Assembly (NCBI GenBank): GCA_963995505.1
Contig: OZ023181.1
Location: 1,091,487-1,155,486 of the forward strand
DNA: 64,000 nucleotides
Reading direction: 5' to 3'
Source: Hypericum androsaemum
Taxonomy: Eukaryota; Streptophyta; Magnoliopsida; Malpighiales; Hypericaceae
Notes under the pieces: generated by a model
What the model was told of the DNA's origin: nothing
Database searches by the model: none
Seen by the model: only the letters and a program-made list of their open reading frames with translations
Made by a program: the position numbers and the translations under genes
In this document: piece by piece, positions 9,743 through 20,777 of the stretch
Numbering within the stretch: the first letter of the stretch is position 1
How the letters are laid out: the number at the start of each line of letters is the position of its first letter

Positions 9743-12592
9743 CACTCAATTTTTTGAAAGTTTTAATATCTATAATTAAACATTGTCGGATCTATCTTAA
9801 TTATAATTTTTTCAAAAATATTTTTTGAAACTTAAATTCAAAATATTTTTAAATGAATAAATCTTAGTATGCTCATATTATGGGAGGACCGCTCAATTGC
9901 TCATGGGGTCGGCTGTTGTCCCCATTTCTTGCGTCACTTCCCTTTGGCTTCTTCACTCTCCACATTTGGAGAGAAGCTTTCCTCTCTTAATTTATATTTA
10001 ATCTCTACTTTATTATTCCCTTTTTATCCTTCGTTGTAAGTATGTTCAGTCTCGTTATTATCACGACAAATTAGACGTTTGATTTTCTTTTTTATAAAAC
10101 AAATATGATGTTTTTTACAGGTGAAATGTAATTTGATATACCGTTGCAATTACCACATCGGTAACAGCAAACGTGTTGAACCATTTTTTTAACGGAAAGC
10201 TTTTGATCAAGTTCAACCTGTCATCTGATATTTGAACTCTTATTGGTTACTAAGTCGATCAATCCAAATTTAAGTCGGATAAAACTTTAAAAATATGACA
10301 AAACTTTCAAACAAATAATTTTTTTTATAAGTGAAATTTTATTTAAAAAGTTGCATGGTTACAGAAAATGGACCGAAGAGAAAAGAAAACAGAGAGAAAA
10401 AAGGAAAAGAAAGCCCTGAATAAGGTGAAAAGGAAAAGGACGAGGCCATGAATGTCAAGCACTAGTCATTGCCGTGGCGATGAGAAACCAAAAGCAAGAT
10501 GAGGTCTTGATCGCCAAACACCTTCGAAGTTTTTGACCAAAAGAGTCACTCCCTAACCTGCAAGAGAACGGAATGGATGAGAAGTTGGTGGCGATATACT
10601 TCCCCATGAAAAAATAGCTCGATTTCTCAAGTTCTATAAGCACCACAAAATAGCATCGTGGATAGATCATACCTTCTTGAGCATACTACATTTTCTTGAG
10701 TATACCACCCTTCCCAACGAATAATTAACATTGATATATTTCTAAGTATTCGAATTGAAAATCTATTGTTAAACTAAAATAACGGCATTTCATCTTAGGT
10801 GGAAATGATAAATTGTCGTGAAAAACCTCTAGAACTATCGCTTTCACTACTTTTCACATTTTAATGAACTTGTGCCAAGGTGGCGCGTAGTCGAGATCTT
10901 GCAGGGAAAATTCTAGTGTAGTTAAGATCTGGTATGTCTTTGTAGCCGAGACTTGCAAGGAGCGTCAATTACGGCCTCCAAATGATTTGGCGACAAGGGA
11001 AACAAAAAATTAAGGTTGGAATTCTGACGTTCGAAAAAGTGTAGAAAATGAAGGAGGAGAAGAGTGGGAGCCGACGTGTCAGGCCATGATTGGTAAATTG
11101 TCTTTTTCTGTGGCTGTGCTTTACGTAAAAGATAAACAAAGCTAAGTGTGTAACCCCTCGCTAAAAGGCCCAAGCCCCTCTTATTGCCAGCCCCACCCCG
11201 ACACCTCCCTCTGTATAATTCTTGATCATTCCAAACTCGAATCTCTGTCATACTATGATAATTCTAAAAAATATCGAATTTTGATTAGTTGAAAGAACTA
11301 TTAAAACTAGTCAGTTTTTATTTCCTAATATATCGTGATCCTAAATCCTTTATAATTTGAATCAACTACTCACACTAAAATTTTGTATATTATGTTGCAT
11401 GTGCAAAAAGAGTAGGACATCACTTCACGGAGCAGTAAGACACATGATCAACATTGATTTTTTAGTTAATAATATAAAACCCAGGTCGGTTTGTGATATC
11501 CTAGTTATCCAGGGAGAAAATTTTAATTGTAATGGATTTACGCATCATCAGTAATAACGGAAGATACGAGTAATTAGTACCACCAAGTTCATTATCGAGA
11601 ATTTAGCAGATATAATTTTTTTGTCATTTTTGTAATCTGGCTCGAGTCAAATCGCTTAATTAATTATGACTAGTGTCTAGATTTGTAAGACCAAAAGATT
11701 CTCTTAACCATGAATGGTAGCTGCTCGAAACGGCAAGAACAGCTTCCTCCGGCGACAAAAGAAGGGATAAGAAAGAGTCGAAGATGGAAAAAGAATGTGG
11801 TGGAAATAGCTATCAACCCGAGAAAATAATTCAATGGATCCGAATAATAAGTGGCGTATAAAGATTAATGTTATTAGTTGATCATCTCATCATCATCATC
11901 ATTTGAGCATGCAGTACATGTCTATGCCATGTGCCGCGATAGGCAGATGAGGACTAAGCAGTATCGACGGGTGAGTTTCTTTCCTGGTGTGGTTTTTACC
12001 TAACGGGTTTTACTGCATCAGTATTTTAAAGAAGCTGCGGCTGCGAGTGCGAGATCATGAAATTTCCTTTTAACCTATACTATCAATAAAATCAACATAT
12101 TCAAAAACAAAAAAGTATCGGCAGGAAATCATGTAGACAGATTCGTAGATAGCAGCAAAATGTCTTACCAGGAGCATAGCAAAATAACATCCGCAATCAA
12201 ATCTTACGACTAATTGATAGAACCTCTTTTGCTGACGATCACAAGTAGAAGTCCATCATTGTTTTCGTGAGAATAACACCATTGCAGATTACTTGCAAAT
12301 TTTGGTCTCACTTTTCTCTTGGGTTTTCATGTCTTAGAGTCGCTTATCAGAACATTGCTATGTAGCTTGTTTTGGGTCTTTTAATAAGTAACAGTGTATA
12401 ACACTTACCGTTTTCAAGAAAATAAAAAATTTGGAGTAGTTGATTAAACATTACAAATGTCCAAATGCCAAAAAAAAAGTTTATAAAAAACTTTTTTTTG
12501 ATAGGTAAATAATTTTCAATTAAAATAAACAAAAGAATTACAACAAAAGAGAAGAGGAAGGAGACTATTTAGCAAACAATTAAAAAACTTAT
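9743..12592. other. Intergenic stretch, no gene seen
   Basis: AT-rich sequence between the Copia element and the 5S-derived LTR. A poly-T start followed by a 'taagtgaaattttatt' phrase at 10321-10345, and a similar one at 12486-12515, look like reverse-oriented tails of old non-LTR retrotransposons. The open frames here are short and lack recognisable domains. Confidence 0.45.
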
Positions 12593-12597
12593 GTATC

Positions 12598-12887
12598 TGT
12601 AACGCCCCGTGATTTGACCGACTGTCTCCATACTCATCCTGATCCTACTCCCGACCAAACGAGTTTAACCTTGGAGGTCTTTTCCAGCGTGTTTTGTCAT
12701 CACTCACACGCATCCCAGAAACTTCCCAGAAGGTCACCCATCCTGATCCTACTCCCGACCAGACGCGTTTAACCTTGGAGTTCTCACAGGATGTGTGCCG
12801 GAAAAGAAGGTGCACCTTGTTGATTTGGATAGTCAAATCAAATCACTTAAACATTTCAGACAGTACATATCATTTATGGGTATTACA
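12598..12887 (-). mobile_element. 5S rRNA-derived solo LTR (Cassandra-type TRIM)
   Basis: A 290-bp unit beginning TGTAACGCCCC and ending TATTACA, with the 5-bp target duplication GTATC on both sides (12593-12597 and 12888-12892). On the minus strand about 12725-12805 closely follows plant 5S rRNA, including a nearly exact internal promoter C box (GGATGGGTGACC, then CTGGGAAGT) and an A box-like GGTTAAACGCG. 5S sequence inside an LTR is the hallmark of Cassandra elements. A second, shorter 5S-like copy lies at about 12635-12682. Only one LTR is present, so it is a solo LTR left by recombination. Strand is assigned from the 5S sense direction. Confidence 0.85.
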
Positions 12888-12892
12888 GTATC

Positions 12893-13363
12893 CATGAGAT
12901 ATTGTCAGAATTGGTTGAGAATTTTAATTTTGCATTACCATCTTCATTCTATTGTAAATCAACGAAATTTTCAACACTTCTTAAATGCCCTGCAATATTT
13001 ACCTTCCTTATTTCAAGTTCTATTACATTTTGTTGGTCCAAATTGTATAATTTAATATATCGAGATCATAATAACATTAATCTACCATTGAAAATTAGGT
13101 ATTTTTATTTTAAAAAGTTATAAAATTGTCTCTATTTTTAATTAAATTAAAAGTGTATATGTATCAATTGATACATTTAATTACTTAGTATGCGAGACCA
13201 TTACTCTAATGAATAGTGAGGTGGAGTAATATCACACGTACGACGGTGGGGGTCGGCCTCCGGTCATCAATCATGCGGCGGACCCCATCATTTGGCTCAT
13301 AAATACCTAGAAATTTATTGCACTTCAATACAAAAGATTACATATTTATAAAGACCCGGGTGT
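12893..13363. other. Short intergenic stretch, nothing recognised
   Basis: AT-rich sequence between the solo LTR and the foldback element. No exon, RNA gene or repeat family recognised. Confidence 0.4.
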
Positions 13364-13372
13364 TAAATTTTT

Positions 13373-14328
13373 GGAAAAGTACACATAAGTACTATGTAGT
13401 TTCACATTTTTACAACAGAGTACCATGTGGTTCAAATTGGTAATTCAGTTTCTGTGGTTTGCAAAAAAATTCCGGGCAGGTCCAAGGTAGCTGCCCGCCC
13501 ATAAGATCTTGAAACGACGTCATTTTTTATCCGACGTGGCATACACGTGGCTATTGGGTGAAATTAGTTTATGATGACATGTAATGTGGCTAATTACCCA
13601 ATCAGTCTCCTATTTATTTTTTTTAACCCAATATTTTTCAAAATCCCATTTTTCTCCCTCCTCCCATCTCTCTCCACCCTTCTGCCTACCCTTCTCTCCC
13701 TCTCCATCTTCCTCTCTCCTCTATCATCGCCATCTCTCTTCTTTTTTTTGAAAGGTAAAATTTTACACCACGCCAAGACTTGAACATTGGACCTCCTTAA
13801 AATTTACAACGCTTTGTGCCGCTAGGCCATTACCGCCATCTCTCCGCCATCTTTACTCCTTATAACACCATTAAGGATTAGGTTTTAGTAGAATATTTTG
13901 AGATAATAATTAAGGAACAAATGAAGGATTTCGTCTCGTTTCTTCCATTTGGGTTCCTCCTCGTTCTCTCTTACCCACCTAATTGAGAACGAAGATAGAG
14001 GCAGGAGGTGGGGAGAGAGGAAGGAGGGGAAGAGGAAGGGGTGGGATTACTTTAAACGATGGATTTTAAAAACATATAAATAAATTTGTGATTATTTAAG
14101 TAATTAGCCACATTACATGTCATCAGTAACTAATTCCACCCAATAGCTACGTGTTTGCCACATCGGATAAAAAATGATGTCGTTTCAAGACTGTATGGGC
14201 GGGCAGCTGCCCTGGACCTGCAAGAAATTTTTTTTTGTAAACCACAAGGACTGAATTACCAATTTGAAACTACAGGGAACCTCGTTGTGAAAACGTGAAA
14301 CTACAGAATACTTATGTGGACTTTTTCC
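13373..14328. mobile_element. Foldback element with about 230-bp terminal inverted repeats (MULE-like)
   Basis: The left arm (13373 to about 13605) reads back as the right arm (about 14090-14328): both begin GGAAAAAGT/GGAAAAGT and contain 'gtagtttcac', 'gggcgggcagctgccc'-like text and a 'ccacatt' end. Near-identical 9-bp flanks (TAAATTTTT at 13364-13372, TAAAATTTT at 14329-14337) are the expected MULE target duplication with one change. The core has pyrimidine- and purine-rich segments, a nested SINE and no transposase. Mobilisation in trans by a Mutator-type transposase is inferred from the repeat and duplication structure. Confidence 0.8.
13739..13833 (-). mobile_element. 95-bp tRNA-derived SINE with 11-bp target duplication
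   Basis: On the minus strand it opens with box A TGGCCTAGCGG and has a box B-like TGTTCAAGTC, then GGCGTGG, 'aaaattttacctttc' and an A-rich tail. It is flanked by exact copies of CGCCATCTCTC (13728-13738 and 13834-13844). It matches the element at 1521-1616 through its whole length. At under 100 bp it is very short for a SINE. Confidence 0.8.
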
Positions 14329-14337
14329 TAAAATTTT

Positions 14338-16818
14338 TCGTATGAAGACAATTTTTTTGGGTCGAAGTATAAAGACGAAGTTACAACCACATATTCGTTA
14401 AACCCCATTATAAAACTTACTAGAAAATCGGTAGTGCCCACCACCCTCCTTCTCTCAATATCAATATCTGGGGCGGTGAGACCTAAATATCATCAGCCTC
14501 CGCCTACAACACATTTAATCAAAACACCTACAGCTAGCTTCGAGTAAAATTAAGCTACAACAAACTATATGTACACTAAAAGTAAAGAATTTAAAGTAGT
14601 GGAAGCTTCTGTGGAGACAGAAATATGATAAAACAAAGAAGATAGCTAGCGTAAACTGATAAAGGAGAGATCCTTGTGGAGGGTCCTATTAGGATATGAA
14701 CCTTTTTGGCATGGACCTCTTCCAAACCATATTAACTTTATCCTCTTCACTCTTTCAGACCAAGCATTTGGGATCTTTTTTTTTCACCTATGTCAGTCAT
14801 GGACCCTTTTCTCTCGCATTATAATAGCCATGATCGATTTTATACGCTTAATTTGGTCCAGTAATACATGTACTATAATCGATATCATATCGATAACAAT
14901 AACGAAAAATATCAAATTCAAAATTTTAAAATAACTGAATTTTTTTCTACTTATATATTGAGTTCAAATGTCGAAGTATTAACAATACATTATTCTCGGT
15001 AGACTTAATGTTAAATACAATTTTTGCAATGCTTCTCAACAATATTAATTGGCAGTACCCAATTAACGCCCAATTTTTGCAGTGCATTATTTTTGTGCTA
15101 ATTTTCGAGCACTCTTTTTCTCTATCGTGGATTTTTTACTAAATTTTATTGCGACATAGTTTTAACGATGTATGTGGCTGCCACCTTGTATTCTTATGAG
15201 AGAAATTTTAACACCGAACCTTGTAAATATGTAATTATCTATATTCCATCTACTTTTAAAAAAAGTTAACAAGGAAGGGTAGCACCTATGTTGTTGCTGT
15301 ACTAAATAACATGTCCTAAATGTTAGTTAATGATATATTATATTTTATGGTTGTTGGAGGTTGGTGAGTAGAAATCAACTACAGGGACGGTGGCATGCAT
15401 TCCTTTCAATCAATAGTTTTTCACTCTTCAACTTCACTCTTCTATCCCTCCCTCCCTCCCTCCTATTATATACATCTGAAGCTCAGTATCGTACAGGGGG
15501 GGTAGAATTGTGCTTCAGCTGGTTAACGCTAAGGCACTCTTTTTTGTCGCAATTTTTTCTAGTGATTTTATCGTGGTAGGGTTTAAATGAGGCGTGCAAT
15601 TGCAACCTCATTTTCTTGAGGGAATTCTATACTGGGCTTTTTTTAATTTGTAATATGCACTTTTATTGTAATCAATAAAATCTACTTTTCCAAGAAAAAA
15701 AGCTCAGTATTGTACACTTGAGATGTGAGAAACAAGCTTCTTTCAAAGGGGACGTGGCCATCATTGAAACCTGCCTTGTAGGTGCCAATTCAAGCATTGA
15801 TGTTGAAAATGATGCAAATAAATGGAATGGGTTACTTTCTAGATCCCTAGGAATTCACTGAGGAGATTATGATTGAAAAAACAACAAAAAGGTTTTGTGC
15901 ACCCTGATTGGAAATGCTTTTGAGAACTTTTCCAGGGTTGAGCAACATAGATATCAGCCACATAAATAAATATTGCTGGTGGTATGTCGTTTTATGAGGT
16001 AATGATTAATAATCATATGAATTTTAGTGTACATTCTGGTGACTAATACCTTCTAAATGATAGAACCCGGAAGAAAAAGAGAGAGTCGAATTAGCTTTCG
16101 AATTGAATTACCACATTTTAACAATATCAATGCAGATGTTTTTTTTTTCACTAAATTTTACCGATTTTACGGAGGTTGCAAGTGCAACCACATGCAGGAG
16201 TTTCCTGTATAAGGGGTTCTATACCGTATATGTTGTAAATAATTACTTTAATAAAATGACTTACCAAAAAAAACTTTGAATATTCTATTGATTAAGTCAA
16301 GTTGGATCAAAGAAAGCAACAGGTTTCTCACCAAATTTTAACCGAGTTACAAATTCGATTGTACAGGTTACATTCATTTTTATCAAAGTGAAAGGTTGCA
16401 AAATCCGAGTAGAGTTGATATATTGGCTCTTAGATTCGAAAATCTCCCAATAGATTGTCGGGAAATAGCGACTTCTACTTCTCCTGGTCCCTAAGTTGTT
16501 AAGAAGTCGTTTTACGCTTTTAGCAAAGGCTTGATGGGAACAGCTCAATTGGAACGATCTAGAAAAGAAAGCAAGGGAAATGTGCTAGAGGGCTTTAATA
16601 GGAGTGTTATAGACAATACTTTTTCCTTACACGATTTTTTTCTAATAGATTTTACTTAATTAGGATTTTGATAAGGTTGGCGGTACAACTTCTTTAGAGT
16701 TTCACTTATCAAAAAAGGAAGTGTGTTGGAGGCACCTCATTGTTACTCTTGGAACATCACGAATGGAATAATTAATCAACTTCGATCAAGAATATGGGGA
16801 GAATGTTTGGCAATGAGA
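14338..16818. other. Intergenic stretch, no gene seen
   Basis: AT-rich. Around 15550-15700 and 16140-16275 there are two related stretches ending in 'aataaaat...actt(a/t)cc...aaaaaa', probably 3' ends of non-LTR retroposons. Open frames are short and unsupported. Confidence 0.4.
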
Positions 16819-16826
16819 GCTACATA

Positions 16827-17530
16827 TATGGATGGCAGAAATACCCATACTCTGAGGGTTGGACCCTACCCTTACCCTACGGGTCTAGGGTATGTTGACT
16901 TTGACTAGGTCTAGGGTTGGGTATGGCTATGGGTCCATGTTTAGAGGTAGGGTCTAGAGTATGGTATGAATCCATAGCTAGACCCTGTGGGTCGGACCCT
17001 ACCCTTACATTTTTACCCTATTTTAGACTCTATCCTAATTAAACTCTAGTTAGACCCTTGTTAGACCGTATTGATAATATATATAATATACTTTACGGTT
17101 AACTTTAACATATTTATTATGTTATTCCGCAACTAGCTTAGAAGATGTCGTGAATGATGGATCACTAGAAGCTGACATGCTATTTTTTTGTTGTTGAATT
17201 GTTTATGTACTTCAAACTCTAAATTGCAAAATTTGATGTTTCATCAATTTTCTATTGAATGTTGATGTGTAACGTAGTAGATGTCTTGAATTTATTTAAA
17301 TTTTATATAAAAATTAAGTTTTGATTAAAAATTATCAAAATGCAGAACGTTAAAGGGTCGGACCCTGCAGAACGTTAAAGGGTCGGACCCTGCAGACCCT
17401 GGGTCTCCAGGAGGGTAGGGTATGAATCTTACAATAAAAAATTTGTAGGGTCGAGGGTAGGGTATGGGTCCATCCAAAAAAACTAGGGTATGGGTAGGGT
17501 CCTATCATACCCTACCCATTGCCATCCCTA
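16827..17530. mobile_element. Non-autonomous hAT-like element
   Basis: A 704-bp unit with short inverted ends (TATGGATGGCA on the left, TAGGGATGGCA read inward from the right) and a perfect 8-bp target duplication GCTACATA (16819-16826 and 17531-17538), as expected for hAT. The subterminal parts are full of 'gggtagggtatggg' and its complement, which may be transposase binding repeats. It has no coding capacity. A 25-bp direct repeat (gcagaacgttaaagggtcgg...) is doubled at about 17342-17392. Confidence 0.85.
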
Positions 17531-17538
17531 GCTACATA

Positions 17539-17961
17539 TTTTCAATGATTTGCAGGCAAACGAATCTGGTTCGATCCATCAGACAGTTCGTTTTGGTTTT
17601 GTGATCCGATTCAGTTCGAATTTTAATTAATTGATGCAATAAATATTTAGATATTAATTAAGGGTTTTAAAAAAAATCCATGAACGACATATCTTCCATC
17701 CAGGGCCTATATTGATCAAGGCAGGAGACACATATCAACAGAAGATTGATCATATTATACTCTGCTACCAATTAACACTAAGGGTTACGAGAATTGAATT
17801 GCCACCTATGCTCGTTGGTATATACAAATTATGAATTCAAATGTAATATTATCCGCATGCACAACTTTGCCGAACCTCAGCATCTTCAAATACACAGGGA
17901 TAGGCTTTCACCTATTATATCTACAAATCTAAATTTAAGTTGAACAGAATAACAAAAAAAA
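17539..17961. other. Intergenic stretch, nothing recognised
   Basis: AT-rich sequence between the hAT element and the next foldback element. The phrase 'ataggctttcacc' at about 17901 recurs as 'gtaggctttcacc' at about 18988 on the other side of that element. Confidence 0.4.
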
Positions 17962-18977
17962 GGGAAAATTACTCTTTAGCACATCGGGTTTGCTTAAATA
18001 TACTCAAAAGTCCTTCCTGTTTGTAAAATACACGCCTACGTCCCTCGTATTTGATTTTAGTATACTTTTGGGTCCCTGACGCATGTTAGCATTTTTTTTG
18101 TCAATGAAATGACCAAAATACCCTTGCTCCAGTCAACTTAGATCTCCGGACACCTTTCCTGCGAACACCATCTTCTCCGGCGAAAAAAAACCAAAAAAAT
18201 CAAGCAAACCCGATTTCTTGTGCAAGCCCCTTCAAGCTCCTGTACAAGAAATCAACTAACAATTAAATCGACGGCAGAGGAGGACGAAACCACAAACACC
18301 ATGAGGTCACTGACGAGGTCTCCTCCGCTAGGGTTTCAATTCTCTTTCGTTATCCCAATTTTTTCCTCTACTGGGGGTCGATTTCGAGGAGGTCACCGTC
18401 GTTGAGAGGCTCTAGGTTGGGGTTGAGAGGCTGGGTTGAGGTTGAGAGGCTGGGTCGGGGTTCTTACCGACGAGGGCTGGGCCTGTCCATGGAGGCTTGG
18501 GTAGCCGGCGTAGGAGGCCATGGACGGTGAGAGGCTGGGTTGAGAGACGCTGCCACCAGTTCTGTTATCCAGCTCATTTTTGGCGTTGTTCTCAGTCTGG
18601 ACAATGGGGTTGCCACGGCTTCTGGGTCCAGAGGAGATTTTGATTCGGTGCGGAGGAGGCTGCTAGGTGCGACGGATTTCTTAAGGCGATGACAGAGACG
18701 AAGTTCAATTTCCATGGTTGTTGGGTCGCCGACGAGAAGAAGACTTGGCGACTGATTCTGGGTTGTTGGATCCCGTCCGGCGTCGGCGCATTGTAAATTT
18801 TTTTGAGGGTATTTTGGTCATTTCTATGACAAAAATGAAAAAAAAAGCTGCTGACGTCATCTAGGAACCCGAAAGTATAATAAAAGTAAACACAAGGGAG
18901 GTCGCCGTGTATTTTGCAAACAGGGGGGCTTTTGAGTATATTTAAGCAAATCCGAGGGGCTAGAGAATAATTTTTCC
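17962..18977. mobile_element. Foldback element with long terminal inverted repeats (MULE-like)
   Basis: The left arm starts GGGAAAATTACTCTTTAGC and contains 'ggtccctgacgcatgttagc'; the right arm reads back as GGAAAAATTATTCTCTAGC with 'gctgacgtca'. Arms are about 200 bp. The same arm text recurs in the elements at 39556, 54057, 54235 and 62408, so this is one superfamily. The flanks are A-rich and no clean 9-bp duplication can be defined. The GC-richer core at 18200-18780 resembles coding DNA in composition, but I recognise no gene in it. Confidence 0.7.
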
Positions 18978-20777
18978 AAAAATAACATGGGTAGGCTTTC
19001 ACCGAGGGAGTGTGTTCCTACTCTGCCACGTGTTTAATTATTTCAATTGCACTTGAGAAACTTCCCCAACTTAGTTTTAGTTTTTTAATATGTAAATTTT
19101 GCACCAAAAATTACATCTATCCTTTTTGGATCTCCGTAAATTCCTGCGATGACTTTCTTCATTTGCCCAAATGCCTTTTAGTATTTCCCTCGCATTGTTT
19201 CTTTAGTATCTGCTCATAAACGTTGCTTCAGCGGGGAAGGGCCCCATGTCGGAATCGATTAATAACGCGTTGCGCAAGTTAAATGGTCAGGTTAGTTAGA
19301 ACTCTCCTTTTCCCTGTTTCCTCTGCCTTTTTCCCCCTCTTGGACTGGCATAGGGGGCATCGATTTCAAAATATAAACATGTTGCTAATGCACACGTTTG
19401 ACCCGTAATGATACATGTTCCTACCGATGATATGGGAGATTGGGTGGGTTCTATTGGAGGATAAACTCGGGTATTAAATAATTTTAGCAACAATAATATT
19501 AGGTACTTTTTTTTACCGAAATTTTTCTCACTCAGATGTAAAATAGTTTTAGTAGATTGAGTGAGTTGTATGCGCCCATTTCCTACCAAAGCTGCAACTT
19601 CGTGATAGGAGAGATTCAACATACATATGTAAATATGTACATATTATTATATTAGAATAAAATCTATTTATTAAATTGATACATGTTCCTATTTTGGTGT
19701 AAGCCACGAGTTCTAACACCTCACCGATTCATTATTTCAAATCCATATCGGAAATGACTTATATGACAATAAATTTTAACATTGTATATTAATTTATCCA
19801 AGTATATAGTGGTATTATACAAGCTCCTATAATTACTCTATGGATCTATACATACCCGATGCAATTATTTCTGGTTGATGATTCGATAGGTTAGTGCCCC
19901 AACCTAAACCGTCTTTTTACTACTGACAATATCTTCCGTCGAATCCAAATTCAAGTAGAGTCTGATGTCAAATGGGGCCCAAACACACTACTAAATTGTA
20001 ACACTCAAAACTTAAGACGTACGATTAACAGTCTCTGCTCTCTGAAATGAGTGTGTGGCTCATCATCGTGTAAAATGATTCAACGGCAACAAAAGTTAAA
20101 AAAAATGGTTTAAAAACTTCCAGGCACATCTATGTCATAGGCAGTGGGTGCACTCACTGGGAGAGCTTCTTTTTTTTTTTTTACTTAACCTGTTAAAATC
20201 ATGAAATCAGCTAAATCACTTAACAGGCAGATAGATCTTTATATGTGCTTGGACTTCTGCTGGTACCTAAACCTACCACAATCATAGATAAGATACATCA
20301 GGAGCACTTGCGAGCTTAGCCCCCTCATAATAGCCTGTTGGGTGTATACTACCCGGTATCCGCACCAGAAAAGAACTACGGCGACGCCAAAACCTAAGCA
20401 CCCAGCGAGAGACGATCGATCAGCAAACGCAGCAGCCTTTGCCCGTTATTTATACCGATAACCCATCAAAAGTAGGAAATAGGGCTAGCAGCATTCATTT
20501 ATCCTTTTCATGTATAAGATGAAAAGGACATTGAGAAATAAGCCGAACCCTGAACATTATGAACTTCAACCAAACAATGCCGCAGACAGATGCGAAAGCA
20601 AACCTCTTTCCCCAATCTCAAGAGCCAGCTGCCACCAGAAGCTTGAACTCTTAGAAGAGATATCATCCAAGAACGAAAACTCCTGATCTGCGCACAACTT
20701 TTAAGAGCTTCAGGAGACCTCAAAGAATCCCTCGTGTCCTTCCTTCCCTTTCTATAAGAACCAGAGGAAGATGATGG
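18978..20777. other. Intergenic stretch and probable 3' UTR of the WDR7-like gene
   Basis: AT-rich sequence without recognisable exons. The last few hundred bases before 20778 probably hold the 3' UTR of the WD40 gene; its end cannot be placed by eye. Confidence 0.45.

Noticed and set aside
14674..14934. 86-codon plus-strand frame
   Set aside because: Starts from a non-ATG codon in AT-rich DNA, no homology or splice context recognised.
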